From the NCBI GenBank assembly GCA_002408125.1, contig DHQO01000008.1, forward strand, positions 1-64,000: a stretch of 64,000 nt of DNA. Direction: 5' to 3'. The notes under the pieces are model-generated. The model searched no databases. It was not told the origin of the DNA and worked only from the letters and a program-made list of their open reading frames with translations. The stretch is from Hyphomonadaceae bacterium UBA5336 (lineage in GTDB: Bacteria; Pseudomonadota; Alphaproteobacteria; Caulobacterales; Hyphomonadaceae). Both the position numbers and the translations under genes were made by a program. Shown here piece after piece: positions 50,384 to 59,605 of the stretch. Position 1 is the first letter of the stretch. Every line of letters starts with the position of its first letter.

Positions 50384-51801
50384 GCGCTCTCCATGGCTCC
50401 ATGGGGCGAAGCTGCCCCCAGTCCCTTCACAATGTCCCGGAACTTGTCACCGCGAGCTTCAAAACTGGTAAACTGGTCGAAACTGGCGCAGGCCGGCGAC
50501 AGCAGGACAACAGCATCTTTCTCGCCGCTGGCGCGGGCATCCTCGAAAGCCTGGTGGACGGCCTGTTCCAGCGTGCCACACCGTCGGGTCGGGGCCTTGC
50601 CCTTCAGCGTGCGGGAAAAGGCCTCCTCGGCCTCGCCGATCAGATAGGCGCGCGCGACTTTCGGGAAATAGGGCTCCAGCGGACCGATGCCTTCAGCTTT
50701 CGCGACGCCGCCGGCGATCCAGTAGACCCGGCCGAGCGCCTTGAGCGCCTGCTCGGCGGCCTGGGCATTGGTCGCCTTTGAATCGTTGATGAAGGTCACC
50801 CCGCCCTGCTGGCCGACAATCTCCAGCCGGTGCGGCAGGCCGGGGAAGGATTTCAGGCCCTTCAGGATGGTCGCGCTGTCCACACCCAGCGCACGGCAGG
50901 CGGCATAGGCGGCAGCAGCATTCTGATGGTTGTGCGCCCCCTGCAGCGCGCGCGCCTCGCGCAGGTCGCCCACCAGCACGGCCTTGCCCGTCAGGCTGTC
51001 GAACAGGCGGCCATCGACCGCCGACACGCCCTTGCCGAGGGCAAACTCTGAGGAGACCTGGCAGACGCGGGCCGGGGTCCGCTTCAGACCGATGGCAAGC
51101 GCCTGGCCATTGACATCGTCGACGCCGACAATCGCGGTGTCGCCGGCCTGCTGGCCATTGAAGATCCGCTTCTTGGCAGCGCGGTAGCCTTCCATGCCGC
51201 CATGGCGATCGAGATGGTCCGGCGAGAGGTTCAGGAAGACCGACACATTGCAGTGCAGGGACTTCGCCAGATCGAGCTGGTAGGAAGACAGCTCCAGCAC
51301 ATAGACCGCATTGGCATGCAGCGGCGCCATGTCGAGCACACCGGTGCCGATATTGCCGCCGACGCGCGCATCGATACCGGCATGACGCAGGATGTGCCCG
51401 ATCAGGGCCGTGGTGGTCGACTTGCCATTGGTGCCGGTCACCCCGACCACTTTCGGCCGGCCGCGCTCAGGCAGGGCCAGCACGGCGCGCGCGAACAGTT
51501 CCATGTCGCCGACCACCGGCACGCCAACCGCTTCGGCCATGCGCACCACGCGGTGCGGCTGCGGATAGCGGTAGGGCACGCCGGGCGAGAGCACGAGCGC
51601 GGCGAAGGTCTGCCAGTCGCGCTTGTTGATGTCGGAAAGGGTGACCCCCGCCTGGGCCGCGCGCTCACGCGTCGCCTCGTCATCGTCCCAAGCGTGCACG
51701 CGCGCTCCGCCGGCCGCAAGGGCCTTGGCGGCGCTGAGGCCCGTGCGGCCCAGTCCGAAAACGGCGACATCGCGCCCGGCATATTCGGTGACAGGGATCA
51801 T
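50380..51801 (-). CDS. murD: UDP-N-acetylmuramoylalanine-D-glutamate ligase
   Basis: Predicted 473-aa Mur ligase adding D-Glu. Seen: FGLGRTGLSAAKALAAGGARVHAWDD, LSPGVP, VTGTNGKSTTTALIGHILR, NLSPDHLDRHGGMEGYRAAK with the catalytic Asp, and HRLEIVGQQGGVTFINDSKATNAQAAEQAL. Its stop overlaps ftsW by 4 bases; mraY ends 10 bases upstream. Confidence 0.95.
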   Translation of the reverse strand: MIPVTEYAGRDVAVFGLGRTGLSAAKALAAGGARVHAWDDDEATRERAAQAGVTLSDINKRDWQTFAALVLSPGVPYRYPQPHRVVRMAEAVGVPVVGDMELFARAVLALPERGRPKVVGVTGTNGKSTTTALIGHILRHAGIDARVGGNIGTGVLDMAPLHANAVYVLELSSYQLDLAKSLHCNVSVFLNLSPDHLDRHGGMEGYRAAKKRIFNGQQAGDTAIVGVDDVNGQALAIGLKRTPARVCQVSSEFALGKGVSAVDGRLFDSLTGKAVLVGDLREARALQGAHNHQNAAAAYAACRALGVDSATILKGLKSFPGLPHRLEIVGQQGGVTFINDSKATNAQAAEQALKALGRVYWIAGGVAKAEGIGPLEPYFPKVARAYLIGEAEEAFSRTLKGKAPTRRCGTLEQAVHQAFEDARASGEKDAVVLLSPACASFDQFTSFEARGDKFRDIVKGLGAASPHGAMESA

Positions 51802-51811
51802 CTGCGCGCCG

Positions 51812-53005
51812 TCACCTCAGTTTCAGGGTCGCAAGACCCGCCAGCGAGAAGAGGACGGACAGGATCCAGAAGCGGACCACGACCCGGGTCTCGGGCCAGT
51901 TCTTCTTCTGGAAATGGTGGTGCAGCGGCGCCATGGCGAAGATCCGCCGGCCGGTGCCGGTGAGCTTGCGGGTGAGCTTGAACCAGGAGACCTGCAGGAT
52001 CACGGAGATCGCTTCGAGCACGAACAGGCCGCCAATGACGACGAGCGCGAACTCGTGCTTGACCGCCACGGCGACCACGCCGAGCAGCGCGCCCAGACCG
52101 AGCGAGCCGGTATCGCCCATGAAGACCTGGGCTGGATAGGCGTTGAACCACAAAAAGCCCATGCCCGCGCCGATCATGGCGCCGAGGATCACGGCGATCT
52201 CACCGGCGCCGGGTGCGAACTGGATACCCAGATATTCGGCGAAGACGAAGTTACCCGTGAGATAGGCGATCATCGCATAGGAAGCGCAAGCGAACATCAT
52301 CGGCACTATGGCAAGGCCATCGAGGCCATCGGTGAAGTTCACCGCATTGGCCGAGCCGACCACAACCAGCATGCCGAAGACCACGAACAGCCCGCCGAGC
52401 GGGACGAAATAGTCGTTCACGAAGGGCACGGCCACGCCGCCGGAAAAGCCCGGATTGTTCGGCTCCACCGTGGTCTGCGGGGCGAGGGCGGCAATCTGCT
52501 CGGCAAGGCCGGTCAACGGGCCCCAGTCGGCAGAGCCGAGCGGGGTGTGCGCGCCATGCAAGCCCATGATGAAGGCACAGGCCAGACCCGCGATCAGGAA
52601 TTCGGCCAACAGGCGAACTTTTGCCGACACGCCCGCATCGGTCTGTTTGGAAACCTTCGCGGCATCGTCGAGATAGCCGATGAAGGCGAAGGCACCTGTG
52701 ACGAAAAGAATCACCCAGCTATAGGGGTTCGACAGGTTCGCCCAGAGCAGCGCGGCAAGGAACAGGCCGAGCCAGATCACGAAGCCGCCCATGGTCGGCG
52801 TGCCGCGCTTGGCCATCTGGTCTTCAAAGCTCAGATCACGGATGGGTTGGCCCTGCCCTTGGCGGCGGCGCAGGCCATTGATGATCGGACCGCCGAACAC
52901 CACCGCAATCAGGAATGCGGTAACGACCGCTCCGCCAGTGCGAAACGTGATGTAATTCAAAAGGTTAAACAAGCCCCGATCGGAGGCGAGAAACTCATAC
53001 AGCAT
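51812..53005 (-). CDS. mraY: Phospho-N-acetylmuramoyl-pentapeptide transferase, with an insertion
   Basis: Predicted 397-aa membrane enzyme forming lipid I. Core motifs: FIGYLDDAAK (acidic pair), NAVNFTDGLDGLA, FMGDTGSLGLGALLG and APLHHHFQ. Most MraY proteins are about 360 aa; the extra 35 or so residues lie at roughly 150-190 (HTPLGSADWGPLTGLAEQIAALAPQT and following), in a loop between helices. The enzyme core appears intact. Start at ATG 53005, 2 bases after murF. Confidence 0.94.
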   Translation of the reverse strand: MLYEFLASDRGLFNLLNYITFRTGGAVVTAFLIAVVFGGPIINGLRRRQGQGQPIRDLSFEDQMAKRGTPTMGGFVIWLGLFLAALLWANLSNPYSWVILFVTGAFAFIGYLDDAAKVSKQTDAGVSAKVRLLAEFLIAGLACAFIMGLHGAHTPLGSADWGPLTGLAEQIAALAPQTTVEPNNPGFSGGVAVPFVNDYFVPLGGLFVVFGMLVVVGSANAVNFTDGLDGLAIVPMMFACASYAMIAYLTGNFVFAEYLGIQFAPGAGEIAVILGAMIGAGMGFLWFNAYPAQVFMGDTGSLGLGALLGVVAVAVKHEFALVVIGGLFVLEAISVILQVSWFKLTRKLTGTGRRIFAMAPLHHHFQKKNWPETRVVVRFWILSVLFSLAGLATLKLR

Positions 53006-53007
53006 TC

Positions 53008-54441
53008 TTAACCCCGCCCATCACGTTCTGTCCGGGCACCCGTTTCCAGCGCAGACTCTACAGCGCTCCACTCGCGCAACGCGTCTGCCAGCCGTCCCAT
53101 CCCGGAGGCATTCGAGCCTTTGATCAAGAGGATGTCGCCGTTGGTTAGTGCTTTTTTTACCTTGTCGAGAAGCGAGTCGGAGCCCGCTCCGAAATGGGTC
53201 TCGATCCGCCCGCCAAGCGCCGATTCGAGCGCCTGCATTCCGCCCCCTGAAAGGAAAGCAATTTTCGCCTCAGAGGCGAGAACCGGATCGGCGAGGCCAG
53301 CATGAGCAGCCTCGCTGCCAGCCCCGATTTCGAGCATTTCGCCCAGCGCGACGAGACGCCGCTCGGCCGGGCGCGTGGCGAGTGCGGCGAGCGCCGCGCG
53401 CATGCTTTCCGGGTTGGCGTTATAGGCATCGTCCACCAGCGTGGCGGTGCCGCCGCCGGGCAGGTAGAGCGTCTCGGAAGTGCCGCGCCCGGGCGGCGGG
53501 GCAAAGCCCGAAAGTGCCTCGGCGGCGTCGACCAGCGTAATGCCCGTCAGCGTGGCGACGAGCAGCGCGGCAGCCGCGTTCACGCCCCAGTGCTCGCCGA
53601 CCGCATTCAACGCCACCACAGCGCGCTGGCCGGCGACATTCACGACAAAGCGCGAGGCGACACCGTCGCTGGTCGCTTCTACCAATCGCGCGGTGGCATC
53701 CTCGCCCACGCCGAAGCTTTCCACCGTGGCCGTCGGGCAGGCCGCCCTGCCCCGCTCGGCGAGCAGATCGCGGAACGGATCGTCCTCGGGCACGATCACC
53801 GTGCCGCCCGCTTCCAGGCCGACAAAGATGTCCGCCTTCTCGCGTGCGACGCCCTCGACCGAACCGAGGCCCTCCAGATGGGCCGGCGCAATCCTTGTGA
53901 CGAGCGCATGGTGCGGGCGCACCAGTTTCGAGCGCGGGGCGATCTCACCGGGGGTCGACATGCCGATCTCGAAGACCGCGCGCGCAGTGTCTGCCGGCAT
54001 GCGCGCCAGGGTGAGCGGCACGCCCCAGTGATTGTTGAAGCTCTTTTCTGGCCAGTGCGCCGGGCCGACCGCGCGGAAGATGCGCGCCAGCATCTCCTTC
54101 ACGCTGGTCTTGCCGACCGAACCGGTGACCGCGGTGCGGATCGCGCCGGAGCGGGCCCGCGCGGCCACCGCCATGGCCTCCAGCGCCGTGAGCACATCGT
54201 CCACTTTCAGGAACGGTCCGCGTCCATCCGTATCGCGGCTGACCAGTGCGCCGGTCGCCCCAGCCTCGAAGGCCCTGGCGGCAAAGTCATGCCCGTCGCG
54301 CACATCCTTGAGCGCCACGAACAGGTCGCCCGGCTTCAGGGTCCGGGTGTCGATGGAGAGGCCCGAGACGGCAAAGGGCGCGCTCGCCGCCCCGCCGGTG
54401 GCGGCCTCGATATCGGCAGAGGTCCACAGCGGCTCAGACAT
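53008..54441 (-). CDS. murF: UDP-MurNAc-tripeptide-D-Ala-D-Ala ligase
   Basis: Predicted 477-aa Mur ligase adding D-Ala-D-Ala. Seen: LWTSADIEAATGG, GLSIDTRTLKPGDLFVALKDVRDGHDFAARAFEAGA, TGSVGKTSVKEMLARI, KSFNNHWGVPLTL, and DDAYNANPESMRAAL. The ATG 54441 starts inside the last codons of murE (8-base overlap). A longer frame upstream only repeats murE codons. Confidence 0.95.
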   Translation of the reverse strand: MSEPLWTSADIEAATGGAASAPFAVSGLSIDTRTLKPGDLFVALKDVRDGHDFAARAFEAGATGALVSRDTDGRGPFLKVDDVLTALEAMAVAARARSGAIRTAVTGSVGKTSVKEMLARIFRAVGPAHWPEKSFNNHWGVPLTLARMPADTARAVFEIGMSTPGEIAPRSKLVRPHHALVTRIAPAHLEGLGSVEGVAREKADIFVGLEAGGTVIVPEDDPFRDLLAERGRAACPTATVESFGVGEDATARLVEATSDGVASRFVVNVAGQRAVVALNAVGEHWGVNAAAALLVATLTGITLVDAAEALSGFAPPPGRGTSETLYLPGGGTATLVDDAYNANPESMRAALAALATRPAERRLVALGEMLEIGAGSEAAHAGLADPVLASEAKIAFLSGGGMQALESALGGRIETHFGAGSDSLLDKVKKALTNGDILLIKGSNASGMGRLADALREWSAVESALETGARTERDGRG

Positions 54442-55879
54442 TGGCAGCCTCCCTGAGCGCGGCTGCAGCCGTCTCCTGGTCGGAGAAGGGAATGGTGGTC
54501 GTGCCGACGATCTGGCCGGTCTCATGGCCCTTGCCGGCGATCAGCAGCGTGTCGCCAGCCTTGAGCTCGGCAATGCAGGTGCGGATGGCCTCACCACGAT
54601 CAGCGATCTCGCGGGCTTCCGGCGCGCCTTTCAGCACCGCGGCGCGGATGCTGGCTGCAGTTTCGGTGCGCGGATTGTCGTCGGTGACCACCACCGCATC
54701 GGCGTGTTTCGCGGCGATCTCGCCCATGATCGGGCGCTTGAGTACATCGCGGTCTCCGCCGCAGCCGAACAGGACGACAAGGCGGCCTGCCGTGTGCGGG
54801 CGCGCGGCGCGCAGGAGCACGTCCAGGCCATCGGGCGTGTGGGCATAGTCGACAAAAACCGCAGCGCCATCAGGGGTTTGACCGACAAACTCAAGGCGGC
54901 CCTTCACAGGCTTGAGCGAGGAAAGCCCCGCACGGACATCGAAGAAATCCATGCCAAGAGACAGCGCGAGCCCGGCGGCAGTCAGCGCATTCAGCGCCTG
55001 GAACTCGCCGATCAGCGGCAACACCAGCTTGTGCTCGGCGCCCTGCCAGATCAGCGTCAGCGCCTGGCCGGTCGCGCGCGGCATCAGCTCGTCGATCTTC
55101 AGATCGCGCCCGCGCCACCCCACTGAGAAAGGAGCGAGGCCGGCCTCGATGGCGGCCTTTTCGAAGGCATCGCACTGGTCGCTGTCGGCATTGATCACCG
55201 CCGGCGCGCCCTTGGGAGCAAGCTGCGTAAACAGGCGCAGCTTGGCGGCGAGATAGGCCTCCATGGTCGGATGATAGTCGAGATGGTCCTGGGTGAAATT
55301 GGTGAAGGCGACGGCCGAGAGTTTCACGCCATCCAGGCGATGCTGCTCCAACCCGTGAGAGGAAGCCTCCATGGCAAGATGGGACACACCCTGGCGCGAC
55401 AGGGTCGCCAACGTCTCGTGGATCGCCACCGGGTCGGGCGTCGTATGCCCGAGATCGAGCGTGCCGGACGGACCGATGGCACCGAGCGTGCCGAGGCTGG
55501 CGGCCTTCAGACCCGCGCGGGTCCAGATCTGGCGCAGGAAATCGACGCTGGAACTCTTGCCATTGGTGCCGGTGATGGCGACCACCGTGCCCGGCTGGTC
55601 TTGATAAAAGCGCGCGGCGGCGCCGGCGAGCCAGGCCCGGGTTTCCGGCGCAACCAGCAGCGGCACATCGCCGGTCTCGACAGCGCGGCCGGCCACAACG
55701 GCCAGCGCACCCTGCTCCAGTGCGGCGGGGATGAAGTCATGGCCATCGGCGGCCACGCCCTTCAGAGCGACGAAAACGGTACCCGGCTTCACCTTCCGGC
55801 TGTCTGCCGTCAGGTCTGCCACCGTGTGTTCGCCTTTCTCGCCGGCTGCTTCTGCACCGATGAGTTGTTTCAGTTTCAC
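54434..55879 (-). CDS. murE: UDP-MurNAc-L-Ala-D-Glu-diaminopimelate ligase
   Basis: Predicted 481-aa Mur ligase adding the third residue. Seen: DLTADSRKVKPGTVFVALKGVAADGHDFIPAAL, TGTNGKSSSVDFLRQIW, MEASSHGLEQHRLDGV, NFTQDHLDYHPTMEAYLAAKLRLF, and VFVDYAHTPDGLDVLL. TDDNPRTETAAS is the DNPR motif that selects meso-DAP over lysine. Stop overlaps murF; start overlaps ftsI by ATGA. Confidence 0.95.
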   Translation of the reverse strand: MKLKQLIGAEAAGEKGEHTVADLTADSRKVKPGTVFVALKGVAADGHDFIPAALEQGALAVVAGRAVETGDVPLLVAPETRAWLAGAAARFYQDQPGTVVAITGTNGKSSSVDFLRQIWTRAGLKAASLGTLGAIGPSGTLDLGHTTPDPVAIHETLATLSRQGVSHLAMEASSHGLEQHRLDGVKLSAVAFTNFTQDHLDYHPTMEAYLAAKLRLFTQLAPKGAPAVINADSDQCDAFEKAAIEAGLAPFSVGWRGRDLKIDELMPRATGQALTLIWQGAEHKLVLPLIGEFQALNALTAAGLALSLGMDFFDVRAGLSSLKPVKGRLEFVGQTPDGAAVFVDYAHTPDGLDVLLRAARPHTAGRLVVLFGCGGDRDVLKRPIMGEIAAKHADAVVVTDDNPRTETAASIRAAVLKGAPEAREIADRGEAIRTCIAELKAGDTLLIAGKGHETGQIVGTTTIPFSDQETAAAALREAANV

Positions 55880-57561
55880 AGCGTACTCCTTGTCTCTGAC
55901 ACGGAGTAGGCCGGGGGTCCGGACCTTGCCGGCGCGTCGAATCTGGGCGCAATCCCCAGAAGCGGCGCTATGCGCTCAATCACCCGGCCTGCCGTCGGCG
56001 CGGCATTCCAGGCGGCTGTCGTACCCAGCATCACTCCGCCGGCCTCGCTCTCATCGGAGACCTTGGGCGTATCGAGAACGATCAATAGGGCGTATTGAGG
56101 GCGTTCGGCCGGGAAAATCGCCGCGAAACTGGAGATGTTGTCGGTTTCCGAGTACCCGCCCGGAACCGGCTTTTCCGCCGTACCCGTCTTGCCGGCCACG
56201 CGATAGCCGGCGACATCGGCATGTTCGCCCGTCCCAGTGAGTACTGCCACGCGCATCATGGTGGTGACGAGCGCAGCCGTCGGCGCGGCCATGACCCGGT
56301 GACGTTCACGCTGATGACGCGGATTGTAGATCAGGCCGGGCTCGACCCACTCCCCGTCATTGGCAAGGCTGGAAAAGGCCGAAGCAAAGGCGAGCGGCGA
56401 GACCGCGATGCCATGGCCATAACTGGCTGTCGCCGAGGACAGCTCGTCCCAGCGCTCGGGCAACAGAGGATCGCGGCTGCCGGCCAGCTCAACCGGGGCA
56501 CGTTCGAGCAGGCCGAGCGAATTGTAGAAAGCCTGCTGGCGCCGGGCGCCGGCCCGCATCGCGATCTTCACCGTGCCGATATTGGAGCTTTCCGCGATGA
56601 TTTCGGTCACCGAGGTCGGCCCGTGGAAAGGGTGATCATCATGGATGGTCTCGCCGTTGATCTCCAGCGGCACCGACACATCGAAGGTCTCGTCGGGCGT
56701 GACGAGGCCGGCATCGAGCGCCAGGGCAATGGTCAGCGGCTTGTAGACCGAGCCAAGCTCGTAGACGGCCAGCGCCGCGCGATCGAGGCGGGCGGGGTCT
56801 TCCTCGTGCAGGTGGATCGCCCGGTTCGGATTCACCGGCGGCCAGCTTGCCATGGCCAGAACATCGCCGGTGGAAGCTTCGATCAGGACCCCTGCCCCGC
56901 CCTCCACATCGTGCTTGGCGGCAGCGGCAGCCAGCTCCGCCTCAAGAGCGAATTGCAGGCCGGAATCCACGGTCAGGCGCAACGGTTCGGGATTGTTCGC
57001 GAGCCGCTCATCCATGGCATGCTCGATGCCGGCAAGGCCATCGCCATCGACGCCGGTATAGCCGAGCACATGCCCGGCCAGCGTGCCGCGCGGATAGGCC
57101 CGACGGCTCTCCCTGCGAAAGCCGAGGCCTTCCAGACCGAGATCGAACACCGCCTGGCGCTGGCGCGGGGTGAGCCCCCGGCGCACCCAGACAAAGGCCC
57201 GGTCGCGGTTTGAGAAACGCTCGGTCAGCTCGGCGACTTCCTCGGCATCCATGTCCTCGAAGACGGTGGCGAGGCTGGCGGCCACCTGCTCGGGGTCCCA
57301 GATCGCGCGCGGGTCGGCAAACAGGCTGTAGACATCCACGGATGTGGCGAGCAGTTCACCATTGCGGTCGAGAATATCGGCGCGGCGCGGTGTCTCGCCG
57401 AACACGCCGGCAATCCCGGTGCGCTCAGCTGCCGGTTGCATGGCGACGACGGCGCCCTTTGTCGACACCGCCATAAACAGGATCGCCAGGAAAACGGCGA
57501 CGATGCGCACACGCGCACCAGCCTTGTGTTCTCCGCCCCAGAGGGCCTGCGCATAGCTCAT
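55876..57561 (-). CDS. ftsI: Septal penicillin-binding protein (FtsI/PBP3)
   Basis: Predicted 561-aa class B PBP. One N-terminal membrane helix (VRIVAVFLAILFMAVSTKG, about 18-36), the pedestal domain with GETPRRADILDRNGELLATSVDVYSLFADP, and the transpeptidase domain with SVYK (Ser271 as nucleophile), SSN (325-327) and KTG (458-460). Start at ATG 57561 overlaps the ftsL stop by ATGA; the longer frame upstream reads over ftsL and is not real. Confidence 0.95.
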   Translation of the reverse strand: MSYAQALWGGEHKAGARVRIVAVFLAILFMAVSTKGAVVAMQPAAERTGIAGVFGETPRRADILDRNGELLATSVDVYSLFADPRAIWDPEQVAASLATVFEDMDAEEVAELTERFSNRDRAFVWVRRGLTPRQRQAVFDLGLEGLGFRRESRRAYPRGTLAGHVLGYTGVDGDGLAGIEHAMDERLANNPEPLRLTVDSGLQFALEAELAAAAAKHDVEGGAGVLIEASTGDVLAMASWPPVNPNRAIHLHEEDPARLDRAALAVYELGSVYKPLTIALALDAGLVTPDETFDVSVPLEINGETIHDDHPFHGPTSVTEIIAESSNIGTVKIAMRAGARRQQAFYNSLGLLERAPVELAGSRDPLLPERWDELSSATASYGHGIAVSPLAFASAFSSLANDGEWVEPGLIYNPRHQRERHRVMAAPTAALVTTMMRVAVLTGTGEHADVAGYRVAGKTGTAEKPVPGGYSETDNISSFAAIFPAERPQYALLIVLDTPKVSDESEAGGVMLGTTAAWNAAPTAGRVIERIAPLLGIAPRFDAPARSGPPAYSVSETRSTL

Positions 57562-57869
57562 TGCCCGCCCTCCCCGTTTTCCAGCACCGGACCGACGCGG
57601 GCATCGAGGTCTTCCGGGCGAATGAACTGGTCGGCGCGCGGCGGGCCCATGCCCAGCTCGCGGCGGGCATATTCCTCGATCCATTCGCGGCGAATCATGT
57701 GCGACAGCTCGGCCTCCAACAGGGCCTTGCGGTGCTCGGCATCGGCGATCTGATCCTCGACGACACTGATCTCCACGCGCGCTTCCGACGCGCCATATTT
57801 GGCCCGGTAGAGGCTCACGATCAGCACAGCGATCACGGCGAGGCCGAACAGGAAGGCATGCTTGCTCAT
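57558..57869 (-). CDS. ftsL: Cell-division protein FtsL
   Basis: Predicted 103-aa bitopic protein: one helix (FLFGLAVIAVLIVSLY, about 6-21) then a leucine-zipper-like coiled coil (VEDQIADAEHRKALLEAELSHM, about 37-58). The C-terminal RRELGMGPPRADQFI is characteristic of alphaproteobacterial FtsL. Position between rsmH and ftsI, with overlaps on both sides, supports the call. Confidence 0.9.
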   Translation of the reverse strand: MSKHAFLFGLAVIAVLIVSLYRAKYGASEARVEISVVEDQIADAEHRKALLEAELSHMIRREWIEEYARRELGMGPPRADQFIRPEDLDARVGPVLENGEGGQ

Positions 57870-58858
57870 TGACGCGCCTCCAGATTTGCAAGCGGGGGCA
57901 GGTTCAGCGCAGCCTCAGCCGGCACCGGCCAGGCCGGCGCTTCGGTGCGGCGCACTGCCCGCAGGCGCGAGGATCGGGCACGGGGGTTAGCATTCAGTTC
58001 CACTTCGCCCGGCTCGACCGCTTTTCTCGTGACCAGTTCGAAGGTCGGTTCGGGGCCTGAGGTCCTGCCGGGCATATGGCGCGAGCCGGCACCCTGCCCG
58101 CCGGAGCGGTCACGGAAGAACTGTTTGACCATGCGGTCTTCCAGGGAATGGAAGGTGACGATCACCAGCCGACCACCCGGCGCGAGCACAGACTCCGCAG
58201 CGGTCAGGGCGCGGGCCAGCTCGCCGAGCTCGTCATTCACATAGATCCGGATCGCCTGGAAACTGCGCGTGGCGGGATGGGTCCGCGCGCCCTTGCGCCC
58301 GCCAACGGCGTCGGAAATCAGATCGGCGAGGTCCAGCGTGGTCGCAAAGGGGGCGGACTTGCGGCGCTCGACAATGGCGTGGGCGATGCGGCGCGAGGCC
58401 TTCTCGTCGCCCAGGCGCCAGAGAATGGCGGCAAGGTCCTTCTCGCCCATCTGGTTGACCACATCGGCCGCGCTCGGCCCACTGTGGCCCATGCGCATAT
58501 CGAGCGGGCCGTCCTTCTGAAAGGAGAACCCACGTTCGGGCTCGTCAATCTGGAAGGAAGAGACGCCGAGATCGAGGACAATGCCGTTCAGAACACTATA
58601 GCTGGCTTCGCTCGCCAGCGTGTCGAGATCGCCGAACCGGCCGAGCAGCGGGACAAGGCCCTCAACCTCCTCGGCCATCGCTTCGGCGCGGGCGATGGCA
58701 TCGAGATCGCGGTCGACCGCCAGCAGCGTGCATTTGGCCGCCGCCAGGATGGCGCGGGCATAACCGCCACCGCCGAACGTGCCGTCTAGATAGACCTCGC
58801 CATCGGCCGGGGCGAGTGCCTCGACCACTTCGGTCAGGAGGACGGGGATGTGGGCCAT
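57866..58858 (-). CDS. rsmH: 16S rRNA (cytosine1402-N4)-methyltransferase (RsmH/MraW)
   Basis: Predicted 330-aa SAM-dependent enzyme. Seen: IPVLLTEVVEAL at the start, the SAM loop DGTFGGGGYARAIL, LDLGVSSFQIDEPERGFSFQKDGPLDMRMG, and LVIVTFHSLEDRMVKQFFRDR. Start at ATG 58858 is 1 base after the mraZ stop; stop overlaps ftsL by ATGA. Confidence 0.95.
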   Translation of the reverse strand: MAHIPVLLTEVVEALAPADGEVYLDGTFGGGGYARAILAAAKCTLLAVDRDLDAIARAEAMAEEVEGLVPLLGRFGDLDTLASEASYSVLNGIVLDLGVSSFQIDEPERGFSFQKDGPLDMRMGHSGPSAADVVNQMGEKDLAAILWRLGDEKASRRIAHAIVERRKSAPFATTLDLADLISDAVGGRKGARTHPATRSFQAIRIYVNDELGELARALTAAESVLAPGGRLVIVTFHSLEDRMVKQFFRDRSGGQGAGSRHMPGRTSGPEPTFELVTRKAVEPGEVELNANPRARSSRLRAVRRTEAPAWPVPAEAALNLPPLANLEARQ

Positions 58859-58859
58859 G

Positions 58860-59363
58860 TCACTCACCTCCCCCAACGGGACCGAGGCCGGGCACGTCGC
58901 CGGCCTCCACGGCCGCATTGTAGGGCGCGACAAGCGCATTTGTGATGGCAGGATCGAGCGCGGCTTCCGCCATGGAGGCCTCGTGCTCGGCATAAGCTTC
59001 CGGCGCCCAGATCTGGAAGCTTTCCAGCGCGCCGACGAACATCAGCTTCTTGTCGATGCCGACCCTGGCCAGCATCTTCTCAGGGATCTTGATACGGCCC
59101 GGATCATCCATTTTCAGGTCGGCCGAGCGCGAGATGATCGTGGTCGTGAGCACCTTGCGCTCCATGGACTGCAGCGGCAGCCGGGCAATCGTCTGCTGAT
59201 ACACGCGCATCAATGCCTCACCGCCTCCCTGCAAGCATTTCGACCCGTCCAGTGCCGGCCAGAGGAAAACGCGCGAGCCGCCACCGAGAGCCGCGCGGAA
59301 GGGTGCGGGCACGCTGACCCGTCCCTTCACATCAATCGCACCCTCATAGGTGGAGACAAACAT
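58860..59363 (-). CDS. mraZ: Transcriptional regulator MraZ
   Basis: Predicted 167-aa DNA-binding protein with two SpoVT/AbrB-like halves: FVSTYEGAIDVKGRVSVPAPFRAAL (residues 2-26) and the second half near LKMDDPGRIKIPEKMLARVGI. It represses the dcw promoter in E. coli by binding TGGG repeats; such repeats are just upstream here. Start at ATG 59363; the longer frame includes the operator and is unlikely. Confidence 0.94.
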   Translation of the reverse strand: MFVSTYEGAIDVKGRVSVPAPFRAALGGGSRVFLWPALDGSKCLQGGGEALMRVYQQTIARLPLQSMERKVLTTTIISRSADLKMDDPGRIKIPEKMLARVGIDKKLMFVGALESFQIWAPEAYAEHEASMAEAALDPAITNALVAPYNAAVEAGDVPGLGPVGGGE

Positions 59364-59411
59364 GCCTCGCCCCGTTTCGATCCAGCCGTTTGGAAAAACT
59401 CTACTGGAATG

Positions 59412-59455
59412 TGGGCTATCATGGGTCGATGTGGGCGCCAATGGGCAAGAGCGGG
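59412..59455. promoter_or_regulatory. MraZ operator: four TGGG repeats with 10-bp period
   Basis: TGGG occurs at 59412, 59422, 59432 and 59442 on the + strand, exactly 10 bases apart; a fifth, degenerate CGGG follows at 59452. This is the TGGGN-N5 array known for MraZ in E. coli and Mycoplasma. It lies 49-92 bases upstream of the mraZ start and probably overlaps the dcw promoter. Confidence 0.85.
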
Positions 59456-59530
59456 CCAGACAGGATTCACAGGAATTCCACACCCTGAAAGGATGCCGAA
59501 CATTTGCGGACAGGGGGCGAACCTGGGCGC

Positions 59531-59569
59531 GAAAAGAATTCCACAGGCCGCGCAGGCAGCCTGGAATTC
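59531..59569 (-). terminator. Rho-independent terminator of the S10 peptidase gene
   Basis: On the - strand GAATTCCAGGC (59569-59559) pairs with GCCTGTGGAATTC (59548-59536) with one bulge, forming an 11-bp stem, followed by TTTTC. It lies 37 bases past the peptidase stop and insulates the dcw promoter. Confidence 0.75.
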
Positions 59570-59605
59570 AATTGGTTTTCAAATGGTTAATTTCAGAAGC
59601 GTGGC

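Noticed and set aside
55876..57891. Longer 671-aa start for ftsI
   Set aside because: The extra 110 residues lie over ftsL in another frame; the ATG at 57561 overlaps the ftsL stop as ATGA and gives the standard FtsI N-terminus.
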